From JBOGFC01 sp050742155 (GTDB lineage: Bacteria; Actinomycetota; Acidimicrobiia; Spongiisociales; JALYHC01), in contig JBOGFC010000143.1 in NCBI GenBank assembly GCA_050742155.1, positions 1-38,008 on the forward strand: 38,008 nt of DNA. Reading direction: 5' to 3'. Under the pieces are notes generated by a model. The model ran no database searches. It worked only from the letters and a program-made list of their open reading frames with translations, and was not told where the DNA came from. The translations under genes and the position numbers were made by a program. Shown here in pieces: positions 1 to 7,846 of this stretch (positions within the stretch are counted from its first letter, which is position 1; the number at the start of each line of letters is the position of its first letter).

Positions 1-81
1 GGTCAGATTTGGCGGCCTCGACCAACCGGGAAGTGCGCGAGTAGCCTCCCTCCGTCATCACCCTGAAGAGGAGGCGCCTCG

Positions 82-984
82 ATGGCCAAAGACAACAGCG
101 GCCCCCCTTTTCCGGGGACGTCCGACGCCACGCTGCTGAAGGAGCTGGTCGCCCACCTGCGGGACAGCCGCACCCAGCTGCGCGAGGAATGGGCCCGACG
201 GATCAGCGACGCCCAGCTCCTCACCGCCATGACCTCGGAGGAGATCTTCTCCGAGGCCACCGCCGTCTACGACAACTACGTCGACGCCCTGGAGACCGGC
301 AGTGTGGAGGCCCTGCAGGCCTACGCCCGGGACCTGTCGGAGCGGATCATCCCCCGGGGGGTCGAGACCCACGAGGTGCTGGGCATCGTGCTGCTTCTGC
401 GCGATGTGCTGGCCCGGTCGCTGTTCGAGAAGTACCGCGATGATCCGGGCCTCCTCAACCCGATCCTGGACGCCTACGAGCCGGCCGCCAACCGCATCGC
501 CGTCACCGTGGGTGTCAGCTTCGTCCAGGAGCGGGAGCGGGTCATCCGCCAGCAGCAGGAGGCGATCCGGGAGCTCTCCACCCCCGTGCTGCAGGTCCGC
601 GAGCGCCTGCTCATCCTGCCCATCATCGGGGTGCTCGACGAGCAGCGCTCCCGCCAGCTCACCGAGCAGCTGCTGCGCGCCATCCGGGCCAACCGGGCCA
701 AGGTGGTGGTGATCGACATCACCGGCGTCCCGGACATCGACTCCACGGTGGCCGACCGCCTGGTACAGCTCGTCAAGGCCTCCCGCCTGATGGGAGCCAG
801 CGTCATCATCACCGGCCTCTCCGCCGAGATCGCCAATACCCTGGTCAACCTGGGGGTGGACCTAAGCGTCATGAACACGGTGGGGGACCTGCAGGGAGGC
901 ATCGAGGAGGCCGAGCGCCTGCTCTTGGGATGGGAGGTCGGGCAGCCGGGCGAAACCCTGCTCGAGCGTCCCGACCGGGTCTGA
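82..984 (+). CDS. rsbR: RsbR-type stressosome co-antagonist (STAS domain)
   Basis: A 300-residue protein. Residues about 15-150 form a helical N-terminal sensor region of the RsbR_N kind, and residues about 165-285 form a STAS domain. The STAS part holds the two phospho-acceptor neighbourhoods known from Bacillus RsbR: Ser221/Thr222 in DIDSTVAD, and Thr253 in IANTLVNLG, where the residue matches Bacillus Thr205. In the known system RsbR and RsbS build the cytoplasmic stressosome that holds RsbT until stress-driven phosphorylation. A Shine-Dalgarno GAGGAGG lies about 8 nt before the ATG. The gene heads a tight five-gene operon, R-S-T-X-U. The input signal cannot be read from the sequence. Family assignment is firm; the physiological output is unknown because no sigma factor is in view. 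Confidence 0.9.
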   Translation: MAKDNSGPPFPGTSDATLLKELVAHLRDSRTQLREEWARRISDAQLLTAMTSEEIFSEATAVYDNYVDALETGSVEALQAYARDLSERIIPRGVETHEVLGIVLLLRDVLARSLFEKYRDDPGLLNPILDAYEPAANRIAVTVGVSFVQERERVIRQQQEAIRELSTPVLQVRERLLILPIIGVLDEQRSRQLTEQLLRAIRANRAKVVVIDITGVPDIDSTVADRLVQLVKASRLMGASVIITGLSAEIANTLVNLGVDLSVMNTVGDLQGGIEEAERLLLGWEVGQPGETLLERPDRV

Positions 985-996
985 GCCGGAGCGCCG

Positions 997-1344
997 GTGG
1001 CCGTCCCCATCCTCAAGCAGGGCCACTACCTGATCGCTTCCGTCCAGTCCGCCATCACCGACCAGGAGGTGGTCCAGCTCCAGGAGGACCTGGCCGACCA
1101 GGTGGGCAGGTACCGGGCCCGAGGGATCATCGTCGACGTCACCGGCCTCGACGTGGTGGACTCCTTCGTCTCTCGCTCGCTCCGCAACATGGCCTTCATG
1201 ACCAAGATGCTCGGAGCCGAGGCGGTCATCGTCGGCATCCAGCCGGAGGTGGCCTACGCCATGGTGCAGCTCGGCCTGGCCCTGGAGGGGGTGCACACGG
1301 CGCTCGACCTGGAGGAGGGCCTGGCCTTCCTCAGGGGGCTCTGA
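997..1344 (+). CDS. rsbS: RsbS-type stressosome scaffold (single STAS domain)
   Basis: A 115-residue protein that is a bare STAS domain, the usual size of RsbS. The conserved phospho-serine context DSFV places the acceptor at Ser56, in VVDSFVSR, equivalent to Bacillus Ser59. RsbS is the core stressosome protein that binds RsbT and releases it when RsbT phosphorylates this serine. The start is GTG, 12 nt after the rsbR stop, so the two are very likely co-translated. The gene order with RsbR before and RsbT after supports the identity strongly. Confidence 0.9.
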   Translation: MAVPILKQGHYLIASVQSAITDQEVVQLQEDLADQVGRYRARGIIVDVTGLDVVDSFVSRSLRNMAFMTKMLGAEAVIVGIQPEVAYAMVQLGLALEGVHTALDLEEGLAFLRGL

Positions 1345-1357
1345 GTGGACGGCCACC

Positions 1358-1768
1358 GTGGATGAGGGGGCCCTCATCAGGGTCGCCGCGGACGCCGACA
1401 TGGTCACCGCCCGCCAGAAGGGACGGGAGCTGGCCTTGCAGCTGGGCTTCTCCAGCACCGACGCCACCCTGGTGGCCACGGCCATCTCGGAAGTGGCCCG
1501 CAACATCCTCTCCTACGCCGGCGAAGGTGAGATCGAGCTGGCCACCGACAACCAAAGGCAAGAGACCGGCCTCGTGGTGATCGCCCGCGACCGGGGCCCC
1601 GGCATCGAGAACCTGCGCCGGGCGATGGAGGACGGCTACTCCACGAGCCGGGGGCTGGGGGTGGGCCTGCCGGGAGCCCGGCGGCTGATGGACGAGTTCC
1701 AGATCGTCTCCGAGCCGGGGAAGGGAACCACGGTGACAATGAAGAAATGGAGGTCGGGCGTTGGATGA
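1358..1768 (+). CDS. rsbT: RsbT-type serine/threonine kinase
   Basis: A 136-residue GHKL-fold kinase. The visible ATP-site motifs are the N-box SEVARNI with Asn49, the G1 box ARDRGPGI around Asp78, and the G2 box GLGVGLPG around residue 100. In characterised stressosomes RsbT phosphorylates RsbR and RsbS, then leaves to activate the phosphatase RsbU. The start is GTG. The 3' end overlaps the next gene by 8 nt. The length and motifs match RsbT rather than the anti-sigma kinase RsbW, and the partners on both sides support this. Confidence 0.9.
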   Translation: MDEGALIRVAADADMVTARQKGRELALQLGFSSTDATLVATAISEVARNILSYAGEGEIELATDNQRQETGLVVIARDRGPGIENLRRAMEDGYSTSRGLGVGLPGARRLMDEFQIVSEPGKGTTVTMKKWRSGVG

Positions 1769-2369
1769 GCACGGCCTCATCGAGTGGCAGGTGGCCGAAC
1801 AAGCCATGGCCGGGGAGGACGAGAGTGGGGATGCCCCGCTCGTGGCGCCCTTCCCCGGGGGGGTGCTGGTGGCGGCCCTCGACGGCCTCGGGCACGGACC
1901 GGAGGCGGTGCGGGCCTCCCGGCTGGCCGTGCGGATCCTCAGCGAGGAGCCGGGCGCATCTCCCTACGACCTCGTGCAGCGTTGCCACCAAGGCCTCCGG
2001 GATACCCGAGGCGTCGTTGTGTCCCTGGCCTCCTTCGACGGCCGCGCCGACACCCTCACCTGGATCGGCGTGGGCAACGTGGAGGCCCGGCTGGTCCGAG
2101 CGGAGGCGGAGGCCGGCCCCGAGTCACTGTTGCTGAGGCCCGGTATCGTCGGCTACAAGCAGCTGCCCGCGCTGCGGGTCTCCACCCTGGCGGTGCAGCC
2201 CGGCGATCTGCTGGTGATGGCCACCGACGGCATCGGCAGTATGTTCATCGGGAGCATCGACGGGTCCCTCTCCCCGAGAGCGATGGCCGACCGGATCCTC
2301 AAGCGACACGTGAAGCCCAACGACGATGCGCTGGTGCTGGTGGCCCGCTACCGGGGAGGAGGGCAGTGA
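1761..2369 (+). CDS. rsbX: RsbX-like PP2C/SpoIIE-type phosphatase
   Basis: A 202-residue protein with a minimal PP2C-type phosphatase domain. Metal-binding aspartates appear in the DGLGHG motif (Asp41), in MATDGI, and in the C-terminal DDALVLVARY. RsbX in known systems dephosphorylates RsbR and RsbS and resets the stressosome. The size, close to 200 residues, and the lack of any sensor domain fit RsbX. The start is an unusual TTG that overlaps the rsbT stop by 8 nt. A later start in this frame is possible but would cut into the conserved fold. Translation runs straight into rsbU through a GTGA overlap. Confidence 0.85.
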   Translation: MDEHGLIEWQVAEQAMAGEDESGDAPLVAPFPGGVLVAALDGLGHGPEAVRASRLAVRILSEEPGASPYDLVQRCHQGLRDTRGVVVSLASFDGRADTLTWIGVGNVEARLVRAEAEAGPESLLLRPGIVGYKQLPALRVSTLAVQPGDLLVMATDGIGSMFIGSIDGSLSPRAMADRILKRHVKPNDDALVLVARYRGGGQ

Positions 2370-3847
2370 GCCCCGGGTTCCGGGAGTCGTACGCCGCCGC
2401 CTTGCAGACCTACCTGTCGGCCAGGGAGGAGCCGGCCCTGCAGGCGGCCTACGAGCTGGGTCGGGAGGCGGTCCGGGCCGGCCTGGGGGTGCTCGACCTG
2501 GCGGCGGCTCACCACCACGCCTACCTGGCGGCCCTTCGCGGGCCGGGAGCACCGGACGACCTGGCCGAGGCGGCCATGGCCTTCTTCTCGGAGAGCCTTT
2601 CCGCCTTCGAGATGATCCAGCGGGGCTTTCGGGAGGTCCAGGAGATGGCCTTGCTCGAGAAGCGATACGGCGACCAGCTCCGACGCCTGGCCGACGCCTC
2701 GCTGGCGATAGCCGGCACCCTCTCTCGGGCCAAGATCGGATGGGTGATCGCCGAGCAAGCCTGCGCGGTGATCGGCGCGGAGTGCGGATATGTCTTCCTC
2801 GCCGACGCGGAGGAGGGCTCTATGGTGTCCTCCCACCTTTGCTCCCGATGCCGCCGGTACGTGGAGGCCGCCGACCTGGCCGGCCTGCAGGGAAGAGTCG
2901 CCGAAGGGGGCCAGCCGGTCAGCCTGACGGCCATCGATCTCGGGCGATTCGGCCCCTGGCCCCTGGCAAAGGGAGAGCCGGAAGCTCATTCGGTCGGCCT
3001 GGCCGCCCCGCTGCAGGGGCTGGGGGAGCGCCTGGTGGGCCTGGTCCACATCTCCCATCCGCGCAAGGGCGACTTCACCGACAACGATCGGTACCTCCTC
3101 CTCCAGCTGGCGCACATAGGGGGGGCGGCCCTGGACAACGCCCGGCTCTACGAGCGGGAGCGGCAGACCGCCGAGACCCTGCAGCGCGACCTCCTACCGC
3201 GGCTGGCCCGCCCGGCCGGCATCGAGCTGGCCGCCCGGTACGTGCCGGGATCGGCCGCCGCGGATGTGGGCGGAGACTGGTATGACGTGGTACCGCTCGC
3301 CGAGGACCGGCTGGGGATCGCCATTGGAGACGTAGCCGGGCACGGGGTCCGGGCTGCCTCCACCATGGGGCAGGTGCGCATGGCCTTCCGGGCCTACGCG
3401 GTGGCCGACCTGGCTCCCGAGACCGTGGTCGAACAAGTGAACCGCATCATGTGCGCCCTGGAGTCGGACCACTTCTCCACCATGGCCTACCTGGTGGTGG
3501 ACCTGGACCGGGGCGATGCCCTGGCGGCGCGGGCGGGGCATCCGCCTCCGCTCCTCGTCCAGGCAGGCGGAGGGACCCGCTACATCGAGGGCGGCCTCTC
3601 GCTTGCGCTGGGCGTGGAACCGAACCAGACCTACCACCACGCGCAGGTGCCACTCCATGACTCGACGCTGGTCCTCTACACGGACGGGCTGCTGGCCCGC
3701 CGGTTCGAGAACCCCCTACACGAGCTGGCCCGGGTGGCGGCCCGGGCTCCCGTCGACTTAGAGGAGATGTGCGCTCACCTCCTCGAGGCCATGCTTCCGG
3801 AAGAACCCGACGACGATGTGGCCCTCCTGGCCCTCCGGCTGGAGTGA
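2366..3847 (+). CDS. rsbU: RsbU-like phosphatase: RsbT-binding domain, GAF, PP2C
   Basis: A 493-residue protein. Residues about 3-85 are helical and resemble the RsbT-binding RsbU_N domain. Residues about 105-260 look like a GAF sensor. Residues about 290-492 are a SpoIIE/PP2C phosphatase with DVGGDWYDV (Asp304), IGDVAGHG (Asp322), LVLYTDGLL and DDDVALLAL. The GTG at 2366 overlaps the rsbX stop (GTGA) and is preferred to the longer upstream reading, which only shadows rsbX. Bacillus RsbU lacks a GAF domain, so this version may sense a ligand besides RsbT. The expected target, an RsbV-like anti-anti-sigma factor, is not in the window. The Cys pair in LCSRCRRY within the GAF is a possible but unproven metal or redox site. 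Confidence 0.85.
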   Translation: MSPGFRESYAAALQTYLSAREEPALQAAYELGREAVRAGLGVLDLAAAHHHAYLAALRGPGAPDDLAEAAMAFFSESLSAFEMIQRGFREVQEMALLEKRYGDQLRRLADASLAIAGTLSRAKIGWVIAEQACAVIGAECGYVFLADAEEGSMVSSHLCSRCRRYVEAADLAGLQGRVAEGGQPVSLTAIDLGRFGPWPLAKGEPEAHSVGLAAPLQGLGERLVGLVHISHPRKGDFTDNDRYLLLQLAHIGGAALDNARLYERERQTAETLQRDLLPRLARPAGIELAARYVPGSAAADVGGDWYDVVPLAEDRLGIAIGDVAGHGVRAASTMGQVRMAFRAYAVADLAPETVVEQVNRIMCALESDHFSTMAYLVVDLDRGDALAARAGHPPPLLVQAGGGTRYIEGGLSLALGVEPNQTYHHAQVPLHDSTLVLYTDGLLARRFENPLHELARVAARAPVDLEEMCAHLLEAMLPEEPDDDVALLALRLE

Positions 3848-3870
3848 TCGACGCCTGGATCGACACGCCC

Positions 3871-4269
3871 TCACGAGCCGGCTTCTCGTTCCAGGGCCTT
3901 GCTCCGCCACCCACCCTGGATCATCCGGAACCCAACCACCAAGAGGAAGACCCCGAACAGGGCGCGCAGCCGATCGGCCTCGATGGACAGGGCCAGGCGG
4001 GCCCCCAGCTGGGCACCCACGATGCCGGTCAGGCCTAGGACCGCCGCACCCTTGACGAGCACGTAACGGTTGCGGACGTGGGTGATCGTCCCCATCAGGG
4101 CGGTGGGAACGATCACCGCCAGGGCGGTCCCCTGGGCGAGGTGCTGGGGAACGGCCAGCAGCAGCACCAGCGCCGGCACGATGACCACTCCCCCGCCGAT
4201 CCCCGCCAGTCCCGAAGCGAACCCCGACACCAGCCCGATGAGGATCCCGGCCAGGGCGACCAGGCTCAT
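3871..4269 (-). CDS. TauE/SafE-type permease, second half protein
   Basis: A 132-residue hydrophobic protein. It opens with the TauE/SafE signature GLVSGFASGLAGIGGG, followed by VIVP and PQHLAQGTALAVIV. It corresponds to one repeat of the usual two-repeat permease of about 250 residues. The ATG at 4269 overlaps the stop of the preceding half gene (ATGA), so the two halves should be made together. Its C-terminal tail is rich in Arg and Lys. Family members export or import sulfonates, sulfite and similar anions; the substrate here is unknown. A longer upstream reading in this frame is a shadow of the neighbouring gene. Confidence 0.75.
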   Translation of the reverse strand: MSLVALAGILIGLVSGFASGLAGIGGGVVIVPALVLLLAVPQHLAQGTALAVIVPTALMGTITHVRNRYVLVKGAAVLGLTGIVGAQLGARLALSIEADRLRALFGVFLLVVGFRMIQGGWRSKALEREAGS

Positions 4270-4661
4270 CCGATCACCATCCGCACCCCGACCGCCACCA
4301 GCAGGCCCCCGAACACCAGCTTGAGGGTCCTCTCGGACACCCTGTGCATGAAGCGGGCTCCCAGGTAGGCGCCCAACAGCCCGCCGACCAGGATGAAGGC
4401 GGCCATGCGCAGGTCCACCTGTCCGGCCAGGCCGAAGCCCAGCGCCCCGCTCAGGGCGATCACCACGATGGCCGCCAGCGAGGTGGCATGGGCCACGTGC
4501 TGACGAAAGGAGAGCACGCCCGCCATGAGGGGGACCATCACGATCCCGCCTCCTACTCCCAGGAGTCCACTCACCACTCCGGCCACCAGGCCGACCGCCG
4601 CCAGGGCCGCATAGAGGGGGCGTCCCTCGAGTCGAGTGCGGGAGGTTACCGGGCGGGTCAC
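4266..4661 (-). CDS. TauE/SafE-type permease, first half protein
   Basis: A 131-residue membrane protein that carries the same repeat signature as its downstream partner: GVVSGLLGVGGG, then VMVP and RQHVAHATSLAAIV. The N-terminus is rich in Arg, suggesting it stays in the cytoplasm. The start is GTG, overlapping the stop of the upstream MOSC reading frame (GTGA). Half-size TauE/SafE proteins encoded in tandem are consistent with a heterodimer that rebuilds the two-repeat transporter. Function beyond anion transport cannot be assigned. Confidence 0.75.
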   Translation of the reverse strand: MTRPVTSRTRLEGRPLYAALAAVGLVAGVVSGLLGVGGGIVMVPLMAGVLSFRQHVAHATSLAAIVVIALSGALGFGLAGQVDLRMAAFILVGGLLGAYLGARFMHRVSERTLKLVFGGLLVAVGVRMVIG

Positions 4662-5111
4662 GAGACGGCGCTTCGGCGGCCGATTCGATCCCCCAACCTG
4701 ATCTCGCCGCTGGTGACGATCCGCCCCCGGACCCCACCCCCATTGCGCAGCCCCTCGAGCACCGACTTACCCGTCAGGTCCTGGAGATAGCGACAGGGAG
4801 CGTTCTGCCTGATCGCCTCGACCTTCCCCCACCGTGAACCTGGTCCCGAGCAGCGTCTCCAGCTCGACTCCACTGGTCACGATGTTGCGCCGGTGCTCGC
4901 CGGGCGCCAGGTCGAGGCCCTGATCCCGGCCGGCCGCCTCCAGCCTCTCCGCCTCGATGAGCGTGATCTCCTGGGCGGGTTTGGCTCCGTCCCGGAGGTA
5001 ATAGCGATCCCCTTCCAGACCGCGCCCGGCAACGGCTTGGACCCGCTCCAGCGAGACGACCGGGGCGGCCTCTTCCGGGGCGATGAAGATCCCGACCACG
5101 GTCCCGTCCAT
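4658..5111 (-). pseudogene. MOSC-domain protein with a frameshift
   Basis: The MOSC domain is split between two reading frames. The first covers MDGTVVGIFIAPEEAAPVVS to LLGTRFTVG, reading from the ATG at 5111. The second continues from about 4825 as VEAIRQNAPCRYLQ through GGGVRGRIVTSGEI to the TGA at 4658. Joining them needs removal of one base near 4825-4835, in a run of G and A residues. The joined product would be about 150 residues, normal for a short MOSC protein, and keeps the conserved Cys in APCRYL. It could be a true pseudogene, a programmed slip or an assembly error in a homopolymer. The 3' end overlaps the TauE/SafE half gene by 4 nt. MOSC proteins are linked to sulfur carrier or molybdenum cofactor chemistry. 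Confidence 0.7.
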
Positions 5112-5165
5112 GGGGAGGCAGCATACCGATCCGGCCCACGTCCCCACTGCTAGCGTGCGGTCGCT

Positions 5166-6113
5166 TTGGCCACGGCCCCGATAGCCTCGCAAGTCCCCGA
5201 TCGAGTGACCCTCGGGGCCTTCGCCGCGGTGGTGGTGATCGGCGGGTCGAACTTCGTGGCCGTCCGCTTCAGCAATCAGGAGCTGCCCCCCTTCTTCGGG
5301 GCCGGGCTCCGCTTCGCGGCCGCCGCCCTGCTGTTCCTCGCCATCGTTGGCGTGCGGCGAATTCCCCTACCCAGAGGACAGGCCCTGCTCGGCACCCTGC
5401 TCTACGGCATGCTGGCCTTCACGGCCGCCTATGCCCTCGCCTACTGGGCGCTTCTCGAGCTCCCGGCGGGGATCGCCGGGCTGATCATGTCCTCGGTTCC
5501 CCTGCTCACCTTCTTCTTCGCCCTCATCCACGGGATCGAGTCCTTTCGGTGGCGCAGCCTGGCGGGGGGCACGCTGGCCATCGCCGGTATCACCGTCTTG
5601 CTGAGCGCCCCCCTCACCTTCTCCATCCCATTCACCTCGGTCCTCGCCATGGTGGGCGCCGCCGCCTGCGCGGCCGAGGCCGGGGTGGTCATCAAGAGGT
5701 TCCCGCCCAGCCACCCCGTCGCCACCAACGGACTGGCCATGGCGATCGGAACCGCATTCCTCCTCTTCATCTCGGCGGTGAACGGCGAACCCTGGTCGTT
5801 GCCCGACCGGGGAGCCACCTGGGTGGCGGTCGCCTACCTGGTGCTGCTGGGATCAGTCGGGCTCTTCGCCCTCTATCTCTTCGTGCTCAAGCGCTGGACG
5901 GCCTCCGGCGCCTCGTTCCAGTTCGTCTTGATGCCCCTGGTGGCGGTGCTCCTGGGGGCCTGGCTGGCAGCCGAGCCGGTTACCGCCGGAGTGGTCTTCG
6001 GAGGAGTCATCGTCCTCGGCGGCGTTTACGTGGGGGCACTCTCCCGTCCGAGGGTCCCCGTCCCCGCCACTCCCGAGAAGGAAGCGCTCGCGCAGCGCTG
6101 CTCGAATTGCTAG
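5166..6113 (+). CDS. EamA/DMT-family membrane transporter
   Basis: A protein of up to 315 residues with about ten hydrophobic segments in two five-helix EamA repeats. Motifs include FVAVRFSNQELPPFFGAGLRF near the start and LMPLVAVLLGAWLAAEPVT in the second repeat, both typical of drug/metabolite exporters such as the RhaT/YdcZ-like EamA group. No ATG start is available. The longest reading begins with TTG at 5166, and a GTG at 5205 is an alternative that leaves all helices intact. It stands alone, divergent from the MOSC gene and convergent with the sugar-acid kinase gene. The substrate is unknown; amino acids or metabolites are usual for the family. Confidence 0.8.
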   Translation: MATAPIASQVPDRVTLGAFAAVVVIGGSNFVAVRFSNQELPPFFGAGLRFAAAALLFLAIVGVRRIPLPRGQALLGTLLYGMLAFTAAYALAYWALLELPAGIAGLIMSSVPLLTFFFALIHGIESFRWRSLAGGTLAIAGITVLLSAPLTFSIPFTSVLAMVGAAACAAEAGVVIKRFPPSHPVATNGLAMAIGTAFLLFISAVNGEPWSLPDRGATWVAVAYLVLLGSVGLFALYLFVLKRWTASGASFQFVLMPLVAVLLGAWLAAEPVTAGVVFGGVIVLGGVYVGALSRPRVPVPATPEKEALAQRCSNC

Positions 6114-6185
6114 GGGGGTTGGGGGTGATGGTGGCTACAAACCTTCCGGCAGCGATTTCGCCTGCGTCGAGCCGCCGGACCCCCC
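6113..6185. other. GC-rich inverted repeats between convergent genes
   Basis: In the 147-nt gap between the EamA gene and the kinase gene, GGGGGGT (6113-6119) can pair with ACCCCCC (6179-6185), and TCCGGC (6145-6150) can pair with GCCGGA (6174-6179, sharing one base with the other arm). There is no T-run, so this is only a candidate bidirectional terminator. A perfect 12-nt palindrome, GGGCAGCTGCCC, lies just beyond it. No gene was seen in the gap. Confidence 0.3.
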
Positions 6186-6260
6186 AAGAAGAACGGGCAG
6201 CTGCCCTATTGGAGGCGATCCCGAGACCGAGTCGCGGCCGGTCCGCCAGGCTGCTGCTGC

Positions 6261-7217
6261 TCAGCGACGTACGTCCAGATCGGAACGGGCCAGGAGCTGC
6301 TCCACTTCCTGGCGGTCGCCCCAGAACTGGTCGCCCTCCGTCACCAGCTTGAGAGCCGCCATGGCGCATCCGTACTCAATGCCCCGCCGAATGTCGTCCT
6401 CGAGGAAGCCCACCAGCACCCCGGCGGCAAAGGCGTCCCCCACCCCGATCCGGTCCACCACCTGGGCCTCCAGGGCCGGGGTCTCGCCCTCCTGGTCGCC
6501 GAGCCGCCACACCGCACCCCGCCCGCCACGGGTCAGGACTACGAACTCCGCACCGAACAGCTCCTGGGTTTCGGCCGCCGCCCGCCGCGGCTCGGTGCTC
6601 AGTTGGAACACCTCCTGGCCATCCCGCTCCGCCAAGATGACCAGGGAGGCCTCAGAGCACAGGTCGGTGAGCGCCTTGCGAGCCTCCTCCGCATCCCAAA
6701 GCGACGAGCGGTAGTTGACATCGACCGATACCGGCACCGAGGCCGCTCGGGCCCGGCGGGCCACCTCCAGGCTCACCTCCGCCAGAGACGGGGAGAGCGC
6801 CGGGGTGATCCCGGTGAGGTGTACCAACCGGGCCGACTCGACGACGTTCCAGGGCACGTCCTCCAGGGTCATTCCGGCGGCCGCCGACCCGGCTCGGTCG
6901 TAGATGACCCTGATCGGAGAGGGTGGAGCGGCCAGCTCCACGTAGTAGGTGCCCAGCCGGGAGCCCTCCACCCAGAGCACCTCGGAGACATCCACTCCGT
7001 GGGAGGCGATCTCCCGGGCCACCCGCCGACCCAGCGGGGATCGAGGCAATCGAGATAGCCAGGCGGCCGAATGCCCCATGCGGGCCACCGCGATGGCTAC
7101 GTTGGCCTCCGCCCCGGCCGCCGCCACTCGCAGCCGGGGGGTGCTTTCCAGGCGCTCCCCCGGCCGGACCCACAGTCGGAGCATCGCCTCCCCCAAGGTG
7201 ACCAGGTCATGTCTCAT
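6261..7217 (-). CDS. kdgK: PfkB-family 2-keto-3-deoxygluconate-type kinase
   Basis: A 318-residue ribokinase-fold (PfkB) sugar kinase. The substrate-binding AAAGAEANVAIAVARMG segment lies near residues 32-48, and the catalytic motif DRIGVGDAFAAG contains the base Asp261. The TYYVELAAPPSPIRVIYDR stretch resembles KDG kinases, which phosphorylate 2-keto-3-deoxygluconate at O6. The partner gene, a KDPG aldolase whose 3' end overlaps this start by 4 nt (ATGA), strongly supports that role: KDG to KDPG to pyruvate plus glyceraldehyde 3-phosphate. It is the last gene of the minus-strand operon. Other 2-keto-3-deoxy acids, such as KDGal, are possible substrates. Confidence 0.85.
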   Translation of the reverse strand: MRHDLVTLGEAMLRLWVRPGERLESTPRLRVAAAGAEANVAIAVARMGHSAAWLSRLPRSPLGRRVAREIASHGVDVSEVLWVEGSRLGTYYVELAAPPSPIRVIYDRAGSAAAGMTLEDVPWNVVESARLVHLTGITPALSPSLAEVSLEVARRARAASVPVSVDVNYRSSLWDAEEARKALTDLCSEASLVILAERDGQEVFQLSTEPRRAAAETQELFGAEFVVLTRGGRGAVWRLGDQEGETPALEAQVVDRIGVGDAFAAGVLVGFLEDDIRRGIEYGCAMAALKLVTEGDQFWGDRQEVEQLLARSDLDVRR

Positions 7218-7846
7218 GGCAGGGCTGCGACCAGGTGCTCGACCGCTCGCCCGATGGCGCTCAGGTCGCCGTCCTGCATCGCCTGCCTCGGGAAAACGCT
7301 CGACCCCACCCCCAGGGCCACCGCCCCCGACTCCAGATAGGCCCGGGCATTGGCGGCATCCACCCCCCCGGTGGGAACCAGGGCAAGGGGGCCCAAGGGA
7401 GATCGGAGGGCGGCCAGATAGGCGGGGCCGCCCAGCTGCTCGGCGGGGAAGACCTTGATGCCCTCGGCCCCGAGACGATGGGCTCGCCAGATCTCGGTGG
7501 GCGTGGCCGCGCCCATCAGGCAGGGAAGTCCCAGCTCCCGGCAGGCGCCCAACAGGTCCTCGTCGATCACCGGCGTGACGATGAAAGATGCCCCGCTCGA
7601 CGCGGCGCTCTCCAGCTGAGCCCTCTCGAGGACGGTGCCCGCTCCGATGGCCAGCTGAGGAAACGACTTCCGGAGCTGGGCGAGCTGCCCCGCCGCCCCT
7701 TCCGAGTCGAAAGTGACCTCCAACGCCAGCAGCCCGCCCTCGACGGCCGTGAAGGCAACCTCCTCCACCCTCTCCGGGGGACAGCCGCGCAGGATGCCGA
7801 TCACCGGGACCTTGTCGAGCTGCGGAAGGAGCTCCAGCAGCATCAC
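7214..7846 (-). CDS. eda: 2-keto-3-deoxy-6-phosphogluconate aldolase (class I)
   Basis: A 210-residue class I aldolase. The Schiff-base lysine is Lys131 in GIKVFPAEQLGG, the general acid/base is Glu43 in ALEVTF, and Arg20 in GILRG and PTGGV are the usual phosphate and carboxylate contacts. It cleaves KDPG (or 6-phospho-KDGal) to pyruvate and glyceraldehyde 3-phosphate. GTG at 7846 overlaps the ridA stop by 3 nt; an ATG at 7843 is equally possible. Its position between RidA and the PfkB kinase indicates a sugar-acid catabolic operon. Confidence 0.9.
   Translation of the reverse strand: MMLLELLPQLDKVPVIGILRGCPPERVEEVAFTAVEGGLLALEVTFDSEGAAGQLAQLRKSFPQLAIGAGTVLERAQLESAASSGASFIVTPVIDEDLLGACRELGLPCLMGAATPTEIWRAHRLGAEGIKVFPAEQLGGPAYLAALRSPLGPLALVPTGGVDAANARAYLESGAVALGVGSSVFPRQAMQDGDLSAIGRAVEHLVAALP

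Noticed and set aside
1..81. A short open frame (3-44) ending in TAG at the left edge
   Set aside because: Only 13 codons are visible, so it could be the end of an upstream gene or chance; there is nothing to identify it.
1784..2365. N-terminal extension of the RsbU reading frame
   Set aside because: This part overlaps the whole rsbX gene in another frame and lacks any domain; the GTG at 2366 is the natural coupled start.
6196..6207. Perfect palindrome GGGCAGCTGCCC
   Set aside because: No loop for a hairpin and no neighbouring promoter; such 12-nt palindromes occur by chance in GC-rich DNA.
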